39,058 nt of DNA from an uncultured Mycoplasmatota bacterium (lineage in GTDB: Bacteria > Bacillota_I > Bacilli_A > RF39 > UBA660): contig URPE01000006.1 in NCBI GenBank assembly GCA_900549625.1, positions 1 to 39,058 of the forward strand, in the 5' to 3' direction. Below, piece after piece: positions 30,955-39,052 of the stretch. How positions within the stretch are numbered: position 1 is the stretch's first letter; the number at the start of each line of letters is the position of its first letter. The notes beneath the pieces are model-generated. The model ran no database searches. It saw nothing but the letters and a program-made list of their open reading frames with translations, and was not told the DNA's origin. Both the position numbers and the translations under genes were made by a program.

Positions 30955-30969
30955 AATGCATATTATAAT
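30941..30969 (+). promoter_or_regulatory. hrcA operon promoter
   Basis: A consensus sigma-A promoter: TTGACA (30941-30946), 17 nt, TATAAT (30964-30969). The expected start, near 30976, falls within the second CIRCE. Confidence 0.9.
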
Positions 30970-30973
30970 GTAT

Positions 30974-31000
30974 GTAGCATTTGGATTTTACAAGTGCTAA
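30974..31000 (+). promoter_or_regulatory. CIRCE operator 2 of the hrcA operon
   Basis: GTAGCATTT, a 9-nt spacer, then AAGTGCTAA. The right arm is identical to that of operator 1; the left arm keeps TAGCA and TT. It spans roughly +1 to +25 of the transcript, so HrcA could act both at the -35 box and at the start site. Confidence 0.8.
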
Positions 31001-31015
31001 AGGAAGTGAGCTTTA

Positions 31016-32032
31016 GTGAATGATAGACAAGCAAAAATATTAAAAGAAATTGTAGAGAACTATATTGCAACAGCCAAACCTGTTGGCAGTAAGTCTTTGA
31101 TGAGTAAACTAAAATGCTCATCAGCTACGATTCGTAATGAAATGGCTCACCTAGAAGAACAAGGATTCTTAGAAAAAAATCATATTTCTTCTGGCCGTAT
31201 TCCATCAGAAAAAGGCTATAAATATTATGTGACTCACTTAATGAAACCTAAAGAACTATCAAAGAGTGATGCTATTGCTTTACAAACAATTTTTCATAAT
31301 CATGAACTTACATTATCAGACGCTATTACATCATGTGTTGATATTATAAGTGATATGACCAATTATGCTAGTGTTATTCTTGGTAAAAATGGTTTAGAAA
31401 ATGCTTTGCAGCAAGTTAGTATTATTCCCTTACAAAATCAAAGCATTGTTGCTCTTGTTTGTACTGATAAGGGGATAGTTCAAAACAAAACTTTTGTTTT
31501 GGCAGATAATATATCTGTTAGTGAGGTTGTTAAAACGTGTGAAATAATTAACAAAATGTTAGTTGGAACGCCAATTGATGAAGTATCAAGAAGACTAGAA
31601 TTTGATATTAAGCCAATTATTGCTGAAAAAATTGAGGCATATGAAACTATTTATTCTATATTCTCTAAGACATTTAGCGATTTTGCTAGTAAACAAACAG
31701 AAACCGTTCATGTTAGCGGCAAAAAATATTTGTTAAATGAACCAGAATATAACGATGTTGAAGAAATCAGAAATATCATTAAAAAATTTGATGATCCAAC
31801 CTTAATAGGTAAGATTGAAAGTGATTCTAGTGAGGAAGGCGTAAAAATCTATATTGGTGAAGATAGCGAGTTTGATCCTAATGTCACAGTTATAAAAACA
31901 ACTTACAAAATAAATGGCGAAGAAGGCACAATAGCAATAATTGGCCCTAAAAGAATGGAATATGACAGAGTGGTAGGTTTGTTATCATTTCTAAATAAAG
32001 AATTAAATGAAAGCGAGGGTTCTCATGAATAA
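31016..32032 (+). CDS. hrcA: Heat-inducible transcription repressor HrcA
   Basis: A dimeric winged-helix repressor that binds CIRCE with help from GroEL. The N-terminal HTH is visible: RQAKILKEIVENYIATAKPVGS, then SATIRNEMAHLEEQGFLEKNH and SSGRIPSEKGYKYYV. A GAF-like dimerisation core follows, and FDDPTLIGKI near the C terminus is typical. At 338 residues it is full length. It starts with GTG 31016, nine bases after AAGGAAG, and sits directly behind two CIRCE sites, implying autoregulation. It is the first gene of the heat-shock operon. Confidence 0.96.
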   Translation: MNDRQAKILKEIVENYIATAKPVGSKSLMSKLKCSSATIRNEMAHLEEQGFLEKNHISSGRIPSEKGYKYYVTHLMKPKELSKSDAIALQTIFHNHELTLSDAITSCVDIISDMTNYASVILGKNGLENALQQVSIIPLQNQSIVALVCTDKGIVQNKTFVLADNISVSEVVKTCEIINKMLVGTPIDEVSRRLEFDIKPIIAEKIEAYETIYSIFSKTFSDFASKQTETVHVSGKKYLLNEPEYNDVEEIRNIIKKFDDPTLIGKIESDSSEEGVKIYIGEDSEFDPNVTVIKTTYKINGEEGTIAIIGPKRMEYDRVVGLLSFLNKELNESEGSHE

Positions 32033-32597
32033 CGAAGAAAAAAAAGTAAAGACTGAAGAACTAGAAAAAAAAGAAGAAAAGACCAAAAAGAAGCCTGAAA
32101 AGAAAGAAAATAAAAAAGAGCTTGAGAAACTCCAAAATGAATTAAAAGAAAAAGATGAGAAAATATTAAGATTGTCAGCTGAATTTCAAAATTTAAAAAG
32201 ACGTACTGATGAAGAAAGAATGAAACTTCTAAAGTATGATGGTGAAAAGTTTATTACTAGTATCTTACCAGTATTAGATAACTTTGAACATGCAATTGTT
32301 ATGGATGATACTGATTTGACTGATGAGGTTAGTAAATTCTTAAGTGGTTTCAAAATGATTTATGGTAATCTACTAGAAACCCTAAAAAACAATGAAGTTA
32401 CTGAAATAGAGTGCTTACATGAGCCTTTTGATGAAGATTGTATGCATGCCGTTTTAGTTGATAGTGTAGATGACTTTGATGATAATGTTGTCATTGACGT
32501 CTTGCAAAAAGGCTATAAATATAAAGATAAAGTATTAAGACCCGCTATGGTTAAAGTTAACCAAAAGAAAGAAGATGATACAAATGAGTCAAAATGA
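32025..32597 (+). CDS. grpE: Nucleotide exchange factor GrpE
   Basis: The DnaK co-chaperone that releases ADP. A highly charged Lys/Glu N terminus and long coiled coil (KKELEKLQNELKEKDEKILR) lead into the GrpE signature LSAEFQNLKRRTDEER and the C-terminal beta-wing (CMHAVLVD, VIDVLQKGYKYKDKVLRPAMVKV). 190 residues. I chose ATG 32025, which follows GCGAGGG and overlaps the hrcA stop by 8 nt; the earlier ATG 32007 lies inside hrcA without a ribosome site. Confidence 0.95.
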   Translation: MNNEEKKVKTEELEKKEEKTKKKPEKKENKKELEKLQNELKEKDEKILRLSAEFQNLKRRTDEERMKLLKYDGEKFITSILPVLDNFEHAIVMDDTDLTDEVSKFLSGFKMIYGNLLETLKNNEVTEIECLHEPFDEDCMHAVLVDSVDDFDDNVVIDVLQKGYKYKDKVLRPAMVKVNQKKEDDTNESK

Positions 32598-32874
32598 GTA
32601 TGAAATGGCATTACAAACCATATATGAAAATTATTTAAATACAAAAGCTACAATCGAAACACTTACTAACATGGGATTCAAAAATCCAATGTATAGAAGT
32701 TCAATTGCTTTTTACAATCAAACAATTGCCAATCTAGAAAATCAAATGATAAATATTTATTATAGTATCAATGGTATTCCGAAAAATGCTGAAGAAATTA
32801 AAACTATTGAAGAACACAGAGAAGAATTTGCTAAAGCTAAGAGTATTATTGAACCAGAAAATGTAAGAAAATAA
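32584..32874 (+). CDS. Unknown small helical protein between grpE and dnaK
   Basis: About 96 residues, mostly helical: MSQNEYEMALQTIYENYLNT, TIETLTNMGFKNPMYRSSIA, YNQTIANLENQMINIYYSI, then an acidic/basic C terminus. It overlaps the end of grpE by 14 nt (ATG 32584; ATG 32575 is possible) and ends 17 nt before dnaK, so it is a real operon member. I do not recognise the family, and standard hrcA-grpE-dnaK operons have no gene here. A two-helix coiled-coil adaptor for the chaperone is conceivable, but that is only inference. Confidence 0.75.
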   Translation: MSQNEYEMALQTIYENYLNTKATIETLTNMGFKNPMYRSSIAFYNQTIANLENQMINIYYSINGIPKNAEEIKTIEEHREEFAKAKSIIEPENVRK

Positions 32875-32891
32875 AGAAAGGATGATTAATT

Positions 32892-34724
32892 ATGAGTAAA
32901 ATTATAGGAATAGATTTAGGTACAACAAATAGTTGTGTATCTGCACTTGAAGGGGGTACACCAAATGTTATCCCAAATGATGAAGGAGGAAGAACTACAC
33001 CTTCCGTTGTAGCTTTTAAAGGTGACGAGGTTATAGTAGGTGATCGTGCTAAACGTCAAGCTGTAACAAACCCTAAAAATACTATTGCAAGTATTAAACG
33101 TTTAATGGGTTCTGGTAAAAAAGTTACGGCTAATGGTAAAGAATGGACACCAGAAGAAATATCTGCCAAGATTTTAGGTAAATTAAAAGCCGATGCTGAA
33201 AGCTACTTAGGTGATAAAGTAACTGAGGCTGTTATTACTGTTCCAGCTTACTTTAATGACGTTCAACGTCAAGCTACAAAAAATGCTGGTAAAATTGCTG
33301 GCTTAGACGTTAAACGTATTATTAACGAACCAACTGCTGCAGCTCTTGCTTATGGTCTTGATAAACAAGATAAAAGTCAAACTGTTTTAGTTTATGACTT
33401 AGGTGGAGGTACATTCGATGTATCAATACTAGAACTAGGTGATGGAGTATTTGAAGTTAAATCTACTGCTGGTAATAACAAACTTGGTGGTGATGATTTT
33501 GACCAAAGAATTATCGATTACTTAGTTAAAACATTTAAAGATGATAATGGTATTGACTTATCAGGTGATGCTATGGCTATGCAAAGACTTAAAGATGCAG
33601 CTGAAAAAGCCAAAAAAGATTTATCTGGTATGAGTAGTACCCAAATAAGCTTACCATTCTTATCACAAAACGAAAATGGTCCATTACACTTAGAACTAGA
33701 TTTAACTAAAGCTAAATTTGAAGACTTATGCCGTGACTTATTTGATTCAACTTTAGACCCAGTTCATAAAGCATTAAGTGATGCAAAACTTTCTAGTAGT
33801 GATATTGATGAGGTAATATTAGTTGGTGGATCAACTCGTATTCCATATATTCAAGAATTAGTTAAAAAAGAACTTGGTAAAGAACCACATAAAGGCGTTA
33901 ACCCAGATGAAGTTGTTGCCATGGGTGCAGCTATCCAAGGTGGTGTCTTAACTGGTGAAATGGATGACTTAGTTTTACTTGATGTCACACCATTATCACT
34001 TGGACTTGAAACACTTGGTGGTGTTATGACTGTCTTAATTCCAAGAAATACAACTATTCCAACAAGTAAGAGTCAAGTATTTAGTACTGCTGCTGATAAT
34101 CAACCTGCTGTTGACATTCATGTCTTACAAGGTGAAAGAAAGATGGCTAGTGATAACAAAACATTAGGTAACTTCCAACTTTCAAATATTCCACCAGCAC
34201 CAAGAGGAGTTCCACAAATCGAGGTTAAATTCGATATTGATGCTAATGGTATAGTTCATGTAACTGCTAAAGACCTTGGTACTAATAAAGAACAATCAAT
34301 TACTATTTCATCTAGTACAAACTTAAGTGATGAAGAAATTGATAAAATGATGAAAGATGCTGAAGCAAATAAAGAAGCTGATGAAAAACGTAAACAAGAA
34401 GCTGATACAAGAAACGATGCTGACGCTATGATTTTCCAAACAGAAAAAGCTATTAAAGACCTAGGTGATAAAGTAGATAGTAAAGATAAAGAAGAAGCAG
34501 AAAGTAAAATTAAAGACTTAAAAGATGCTTTGACAAAAAGTGATATTGATGATATCAAAAAGAAAACTGAGAGTCTTCAAGAGGTTGCTATGAAACTTGC
34601 TACTAAAGTTTACGAAAATGCATCTGCAAGCAATAATGCCAGTGCTTCTACTGAAACTACTACCGAAGAAAACTCATCATCTAAAAAAGATGACGTTGAA
34701 GAAGCTTCATACGAAGAAAAATAA
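32892..34724 (+). CDS. dnaK: Molecular chaperone DnaK (Hsp70)
   Basis: ATP-dependent Hsp70. The nucleotide-binding domain shows IIGIDLGTTNSCVSALEGG, RIINEPTAAALAYGLD, VYDLGGGTFDVSIL and LVGGSTRIPYIQELV, then the interdomain linker DDLVLLDVTPLSLGLET. A substrate-binding beta domain and helical lid follow, with a Ser/Glu-rich tail ending EEASYEEK. 610 residues, full length. ATG 32892 follows AAAGGATG. It lies in the hrcA operon, under HrcA/CIRCE control. Confidence 0.98.
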   Translation: MSKIIGIDLGTTNSCVSALEGGTPNVIPNDEGGRTTPSVVAFKGDEVIVGDRAKRQAVTNPKNTIASIKRLMGSGKKVTANGKEWTPEEISAKILGKLKADAESYLGDKVTEAVITVPAYFNDVQRQATKNAGKIAGLDVKRIINEPTAAALAYGLDKQDKSQTVLVYDLGGGTFDVSILELGDGVFEVKSTAGNNKLGGDDFDQRIIDYLVKTFKDDNGIDLSGDAMAMQRLKDAAEKAKKDLSGMSSTQISLPFLSQNENGPLHLELDLTKAKFEDLCRDLFDSTLDPVHKALSDAKLSSSDIDEVILVGGSTRIPYIQELVKKELGKEPHKGVNPDEVVAMGAAIQGGVLTGEMDDLVLLDVTPLSLGLETLGGVMTVLIPRNTTIPTSKSQVFSTAADNQPAVDIHVLQGERKMASDNKTLGNFQLSNIPPAPRGVPQIEVKFDIDANGIVHVTAKDLGTNKEQSITISSSTNLSDEEIDKMMKDAEANKEADEKRKQEADTRNDADAMIFQTEKAIKDLGDKVDSKDKEEAESKIKDLKDALTKSDIDDIKKKTESLQEVAMKLATKVYENASASNNASASTETTTEENSSSKKDDVEEASYEEK

Positions 34725-34736
34725 TATATTAATGGG

Positions 34737-34763
34737 AAAGTTCTAGGTGACTAGAACTTTTAT
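34737..34763 (+). terminator. Hairpin between dnaK and pepF (partial terminator)
   Basis: A perfect 10-bp stem AAAGTTCTAG-GTGA-CTAGAACTTT followed only by TAT rather than a long T-run. It probably attenuates transcription or protects the hrcA-dnaK message rather than stopping it fully. Confidence 0.6.
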
Positions 34764-34786
34764 CCGGTTATAGAAAGGAATATACT

Positions 34787-36574
34787 GTGGAAAAACTAAA
34801 AGAACGTTCTAAAATAAATAAAAATGATTGTTGGGATATAAGTAAAATAATTAAAAATGATAATGAATTTGCAATGCTCTTATCATCAGTAAATGATAAA
34901 AGTGCGGCTAAAGTAGCAATGAAAGGGCATATACTAGATTCTAGTGAGTCATTAGAAAAATTTATTAAATTAGATGAGAGTGAAGAAAGAGAGTATGCCC
35001 GTCTTCTAATATATACCAAGTTTTTATATGATGAAGATACAAATAACAATGTATCTAAAGAAAAAATGCTTAAAGTTGAAAACTTAGGCCGTATGATAAA
35101 TGAAAGCGAATCATTTATTTTAAGTGAATTAATGGCAAGTGATTTAAAAAGTATCTTGAATCTTATTGAGGGACATCCCTTTTTAAAAGACTATAAACTT
35201 TATTTTACAAGACTATACAAAGATAAAGAAAGAATCTTAAGTGAGAAAGAAGAAAATATTATTGCTCTTGCCATGAATGCTTTTGGCGTGCCAGATGATG
35301 CGTTTACTTCTTTAGATATTGCCGATGCTAAGTTTACTCCTGTTTCTAAAAAAGAACTAAACCATTATAACTATGCTTTATACTTAGAAGATGAGGATCA
35401 AAAAACTAGGAAAGAAGCTTTCTTAAACTATCATGCATATTATGCATCTCACAAAAACACCTTTGCCTCATTATTAAAGGGTAATTACGAAGAATTAGAG
35501 TTTATAAGAAAAATAAGAAAATATAATACTGCTTTAGAAATGGCTTTAGATAGTATTAATGTTTCACCAAAAGTTTATGAAAATCTAATTACAAAGGTGC
35601 ATGAATATAACTACATTAATATAGATTATCAAAAACTTAAAGCCAAAAAACTAGGTTTAAAAGAATACCATTTATATGATACCTATGTTCCGATTGTCGC
35701 ATCTCCTACCAAAAAATATACTAAAGAGGAAGCTATTAATACGGTAACTAATGCTCTTAAAATATTAGGTCCAGATTATTTAAGTCATTTTAAATATATG
35801 TTTGATAACCAATGTATTGACTTCTATCCTAATAAAGGTAAACATAATGGGGCTTATCAGTGGGGTAGTTATGACACAGATTCTTACGTTTTACTAAACT
35901 TTAATGGTACATTTGATTCTGTTAGTACGATGGCTCATGAACTAGGTCATGCTGTTCATTCTATGTATTCTAAAGAAAACAATTCTTATCCATATTATGA
36001 CTATGAAATATTCTTAGCTGAGATTGCTTCAACCGTAAATGAAACATTACTTTCCGTTTACATGTATGAAAAAGCAAAAACAAAGGAAGAAAAAATATTT
36101 TACTTATGTGAATTTTTAGATAAAGTAAAGGCAACCATATATCGCCAGACTATGTTTGCCGAATTTGAAAGTATTATGAGTAAAAAATGCCAAGATGGTG
36201 TTTCTCTAACTGAAGAAGAATTTAGTAATACCTATTATCATTTAAATGAAGAATATTTTAAAGATTCTGTTATTGTGGATGAAAGTATTCGTTACGAATA
36301 TATGCGTATAAGTCATTTTTATAGTCCTTTTTACGTTTATCAGTATGCTACTGGTTTGATCGCCGCTATTAGTATTGTAAGTGATATTTTAAGTGATTCT
36401 AAATTTAAAGATAAATATATTAAATTCTTACAAAGTGGCTGTAATAAAGACGTTTTAGAACTATTAAAAATAGTTAATATTGACTTTACAGAGTATACTC
36501 CTTTTGATAAATCTTTTACTTTTATCAAAGAAAAATACAATGAATTAAAAACATTATTAGAAAGTAGTGATTAA
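34787..36574 (+). CDS. pepF: Oligoendopeptidase F (M3 family metallopeptidase)
   Basis: A cytoplasmic zinc peptidase that degrades short peptides. The zinc motif HELGH is at residues 384-388 (STMAHELGHAVHSMYS), and the third ligand Glu lies in EIFLAEIASTVNETLL about 25 residues later. The N-terminal WDISKIIKNDNEF and GSYDTDSYVLLNFNGT are also typical of PepF. 595 residues, full length. It starts with GTG 34787 behind AGAAAGGAA. It is inserted between dnaK and dnaJ, an unusual place, and ends 2 nt before dnaJ. Clearance of peptides released during stress is a plausible role. Confidence 0.93.
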   Translation: MEKLKERSKINKNDCWDISKIIKNDNEFAMLLSSVNDKSAAKVAMKGHILDSSESLEKFIKLDESEEREYARLLIYTKFLYDEDTNNNVSKEKMLKVENLGRMINESESFILSELMASDLKSILNLIEGHPFLKDYKLYFTRLYKDKERILSEKEENIIALAMNAFGVPDDAFTSLDIADAKFTPVSKKELNHYNYALYLEDEDQKTRKEAFLNYHAYYASHKNTFASLLKGNYEELEFIRKIRKYNTALEMALDSINVSPKVYENLITKVHEYNYINIDYQKLKAKKLGLKEYHLYDTYVPIVASPTKKYTKEEAINTVTNALKILGPDYLSHFKYMFDNQCIDFYPNKGKHNGAYQWGSYDTDSYVLLNFNGTFDSVSTMAHELGHAVHSMYSKENNSYPYYDYEIFLAEIASTVNETLLSVYMYEKAKTKEEKIFYLCEFLDKVKATIYRQTMFAEFESIMSKKCQDGVSLTEEEFSNTYYHLNEEYFKDSVIVDESIRYEYMRISHFYSPFYVYQYATGLIAAISIVSDILSDSKFKDKYIKFLQSGCNKDVLELLKIVNIDFTEYTPFDKSFTFIKEKYNELKTLLESSD

Positions 36575-36576
36575 CG

Positions 36577-37707
36577 ATGAAAAATAAAGATTATTATGAA
36601 ATGTTAGGCGTTGATAAATCGGCTTCTGCTCAAGAAATAAAGTCTGCTTTTCGTAAACTTGCCAAGAAATATCACCCTGATAATAAAGAAACTGGTGATG
36701 AGGCTAAGTTTAAAGAAATAGGCGAGGCTTATGCTGTTTTAAGTGATGAACAAAAAAGAGCCCAATATGATCGCTTTGGCTCTAGTGCTTTTGATGGTAC
36801 TGGTGGGTTCCAAGGTGGTTTTGACCCAGGTGATGTCGATTTAAATGATATCTTACGTCAAGTTTTTGGTGGTGGTAGTGGTTTTTCTAGTGGCTTTGGT
36901 TTTGATGATTTCTTTGGTGGTGCAAGAAGCACTACAAGTACACGTGAAAGAAAAGGAAGAGACACTTTAGTAAGACTTGATTTAAGTTTTGAAGAAGCAG
37001 CCTTTGGGGTTGATAAAGATATCGAACTTACTTTAAATGATACATGTAGCGAATGCCATGGCAAAGGTGGCTTTGGTGTAAAAACTTGTGAATATTGTAA
37101 AGGCCAAGGCTATGTTGTAACTGAACAAAGAAGCTTATTTGGTGTTGTTCAAAGTAGAAGTGCCTGTCCAAAATGTGGTGGTGAAGGTCATACAGTTGAA
37201 AGAGTATGTACAACTTGCCGTGGTACTGGTCAAGTAAGAAATAAAAAAACTATTTCTGTGCATATACCAGAAGGCGTTGATACAGGTCATCAATTAAGAA
37301 TATCTGGAAAAGGCGAGGCTGGAACTAATGGGGGACCAAATGGTGATATCTATTTTGAAATTCATGTTGCTAAAAGTGATTTTTATAAAAGAGATGGCAG
37401 TGACTTATATATAGATTTACCACTTACTATTACTGAAGCCATACTAGGTTGTAAAAAAGAAGTTCCAACAGTCTCTGGTAATGTCATCATGGATATTAAA
37501 CCAGGCGTTCAAAGTGGCGTTAAATACAAATTAAAAGGTAAAGGCCTAAAAGTACCAAACTCTATTCGTAAAGGTGATGAATATGTTATTATTGACGTTA
37601 TAATACCTTCAAAACTTACAAGAGAACAAAAAAAGATAATTGATGAACTATCTCATACTGAACTAGATAACTCGCCTGAATTTAAAGAATTTAGAAAACA
37701 TTTATAA
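36577..37707 (+). CDS. dnaJ: Chaperone protein DnaJ
   Basis: The Hsp40 co-chaperone that stimulates the DnaK ATPase. A J domain with HPD (KKYHPDNKE, about residues 32-34), a Gly/Phe-rich linker (GGFQGGFDPG, GGGSGFSSGFGFDDFFGG), and the zinc domain with four CxxCxGxG repeats: CSECHGKG, CEYCKGQG, CPKCGGEG, CTTCRGTG. Two C-terminal substrate-binding domains follow. 376 residues, complete. ATG 36577 comes 2 nt after the pepF stop, with a weak GTGAT site, so it is probably translationally coupled. It is the last gene of the heat-shock operon. Confidence 0.97.
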   Translation: MKNKDYYEMLGVDKSASAQEIKSAFRKLAKKYHPDNKETGDEAKFKEIGEAYAVLSDEQKRAQYDRFGSSAFDGTGGFQGGFDPGDVDLNDILRQVFGGGSGFSSGFGFDDFFGGARSTTSTRERKGRDTLVRLDLSFEEAAFGVDKDIELTLNDTCSECHGKGGFGVKTCEYCKGQGYVVTEQRSLFGVVQSRSACPKCGGEGHTVERVCTTCRGTGQVRNKKTISVHIPEGVDTGHQLRISGKGEAGTNGGPNGDIYFEIHVAKSDFYKRDGSDLYIDLPLTITEAILGCKKEVPTVSGNVIMDIKPGVQSGVKYKLKGKGLKVPNSIRKGDEYVIIDVIIPSKLTREQKKIIDELSHTELDNSPEFKEFRKHL

Positions 37708-37714
37708 TAAATTA

Positions 37715-37742
37715 AAATAGTCTTTAATAAGGCTATTTTTTT
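37715..37742 (+). terminator. Terminator of the heat-shock operon
   Basis: AAATAGTCTT pairs with AAGGCTATTT (one mismatch) around a short loop, followed by a T-run. It lies 8 nt after the dnaJ stop and 16 nt before the second IS element. Confidence 0.8.
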
Positions 37743-37758
37743 CGGGAATTTGTCAACC

Positions 37759-37782
37759 TTTTGGACCACTTTTATAGAGGGT
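37759..37782 (+). repeat. Left terminal inverted repeat of the second IS
   Basis: This 24-bp arm is identical in reverse complement to 38973-38996. It ends one base before the orfB stop codon. Confidence 0.9.
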
Positions 37783-37783
37783 A

Positions 37784-38656
37784 TCAGCGTAAGCTGCAAG
37801 ATTTTTCAAATTCAATTGGAGATAAATACCCTATAGAAGAGTGGAGTCTGGTTGGATTGTAAAACCCTTCAATGTAATCAAAAATAGCCCTGTAAGTATC
37901 TTCAAAATTATATAGTTTCATTTGATAAAGTTTTTCTTTTTTTAAAGAAGCATGAAAAGATTCTTGAGCAGCATTTTGGTCACATGAATGATCTAGTTCA
38001 GTATAGCTGAAGGGAAAATTATGATCACGTAGGAATTGTCTATAATTATTAGAACGCATTTGAGAACCTTTATCTGAATGAATAATAAGACCAGGAGAAG
38101 GCTTTCTTTTTTTTATGGCATCTTGTAAAACAGAGATGATTTTATCAGTTTTTTGATCCTCAAATAAACCCCAAGAGACAACTTTTTTAGAAAAATAATC
38201 AATAAATGAAATAAGATAAAAAGTTCCCTCATTAATGGTTTTGATATAAGTTATATCGGTAGTCCAAACCTGATTAATTCTATTTATATCTAAATCTTTA
38301 ATTAGGTTAACGATAAGAGCTTTTTCTCCATCAGTCATTGAAGATTTCCTATGTGGAAATTTAGATGATACAATGCTTCTAATACCAAGTAAATGCATAG
38401 CTTTAGCAACTTTGGAACTTGAACAAATAATACCACTTCTGTTTAAAACAGCAGTAATTCTAGGCGAGCCATAAATTCCATGTGATTCAGAATAAACTTG
38501 TATAATGTTGCAATAAAATTCACAAATATTCTTTTCATTAAATTTACCAATGTTTTTCCAATATAGAAAAGAATTTTTATTAATATCTAAAGCACGGCAA
38601 ATTTCATTAAGTGAATAAAAATTGCTTTCAAGCAATAATTCTATACTTCTATACAT
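37784..38656 (-). CDS. IS3-family transposase OrfB
   Basis: A DDE transposase of 290 residues. An N-terminal HTH_21 region (YSESHGIYGSPRITAVLNRSG, about residues 54-74) precedes the rve core. The catalytic Asp is in QVWTTDITYIKT, the second in LIIHSDKGSQMRS, and the Glu in CDQNAAQESFHASLKKE. The C-terminal YNPTRLHSSIGYLSPIEFE is the classic IS3 ending. The frame looks intact. ATG 38656 lies 3 nt past the orfA stop, but the natural product is probably an OrfAB fusion by -1 frameshifting at AAAAAAG. Confidence 0.94.
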   Translation of the reverse strand: MYRSIELLLESNFYSLNEICRALDINKNSFLYWKNIGKFNEKNICEFYCNIIQVYSESHGIYGSPRITAVLNRSGIICSSSKVAKAMHLLGIRSIVSSKFPHRKSSMTDGEKALIVNLIKDLDINRINQVWTTDITYIKTINEGTFYLISFIDYFSKKVVSWGLFEDQKTDKIISVLQDAIKKRKPSPGLIIHSDKGSQMRSNNYRQFLRDHNFPFSYTELDHSCDQNAAQESFHASLKKEKLYQMKLYNFEDTYRAIFDYIEGFYNPTRLHSSIGYLSPIEFEKSCSLR

Positions 38657-38658
38657 GT

Positions 38659-38943
38659 TTAATCCTTTTTTGCAAGTAAGGTAATAGTTTTTTTTAGTAT
38701 ATCATTATCTTTTTTTAACTTGTTGTTTTCACGCTTTAGATCATCAATAATTTGACTTTGAGTTTTGTAGTCAGCATCAAAGCAGTGATTGTCTTTATTG
38801 TAGGCAGTAACCCATTTTTCTACAGTTTTAAGAGGTATATCAAATTGTTCAGCAGTTTTAATCGTAGACCTTCTTTCAACACAGATAAAATTAACAATCA
38901 TTGATTTTAAATCATTAGAATACTTTTTGCTCATTATCATCAC
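38659..38943 (-). CDS. IS3-family OrfA (HTH and coiled coil)
   Basis: A small DNA-binding protein of 94 residues. The HTH_Tnp_1-type motif is in NDLKSMIVNFICVERRSTIK through PLKTVEKWVTAYNKD. A leucine-zipper-like coiled coil follows (IIDDLKRENNKLKKDNDILK). ATG 38943, or ATG 38934 (MSKKYSNDLK), follows AAAGGAATGTG; the latter start has the better spacing. The frame ends GCA AAA AAG GAT TAA, containing the canonical slippery heptamer. Confidence 0.9.
   Translation of the reverse strand: MMIMSKKYSNDLKSMIVNFICVERRSTIKTAEQFDIPLKTVEKWVTAYNKDNHCFDADYKTQSQIIDDLKRENNKLKKDNDILKKTITLLAKKD
38665..38671 (-). other. Slippery heptamer A_AAA_AAG of the second IS
   Basis: On the minus strand gcA AAA AAG GAT TAA; after -1 slippage translation continues GGA TTA AAC ATG into orfB. 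This is the canonical IS3-family frameshift signal. Confidence 0.8.
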
Positions 38944-38972
38944 ATTCCTTTCTTATATTATAAATCATGTAA

Positions 38973-38996
38973 ACCCTCTATAAAAGTGGTCCAAAA
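38973..38996 (-). repeat. Right terminal inverted repeat of the second IS
   Basis: A 24-bp exact reverse complement of 37759-37782. Confidence 0.9.
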
Positions 38997-39011
38997 ATAT
39001 TATGGTTAAAT

Positions 39012-39052
39012 AAAGAGATAACGTCTCGCGAGAGTTAATTATCTCTTTTTTT
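39012..39052. terminator. Bidirectional terminator near the right edge
   Basis: AAAGAGATAA and TTATCTCTTT form a 10-bp stem enclosing the inner palindrome TCTCGCGAGA. T-runs lie on the plus side (39046-39052). The gene it serves is outside the window or was separated from it by the second IS. Confidence 0.7.

Larger units (their letters stand above)
37759..38996 (-). mobile_element. IS3-family insertion sequence (second type)
   Basis: A complete 1.24-kb element. The terminal inverted repeats are 24 bp and identical (37759-37782 and 38973-38996; core TGGACCACTTTTATAGAGGG). If the outer TTT is excluded, the ends are TGG...CCA at 37762-38993. No convincing target duplication is visible. It encodes orfA and orfB in the usual overlapping arrangement and differs in sequence from the first IS, so it is a separate type. 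It landed just past the dnaJ terminator. Confidence 0.92.
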
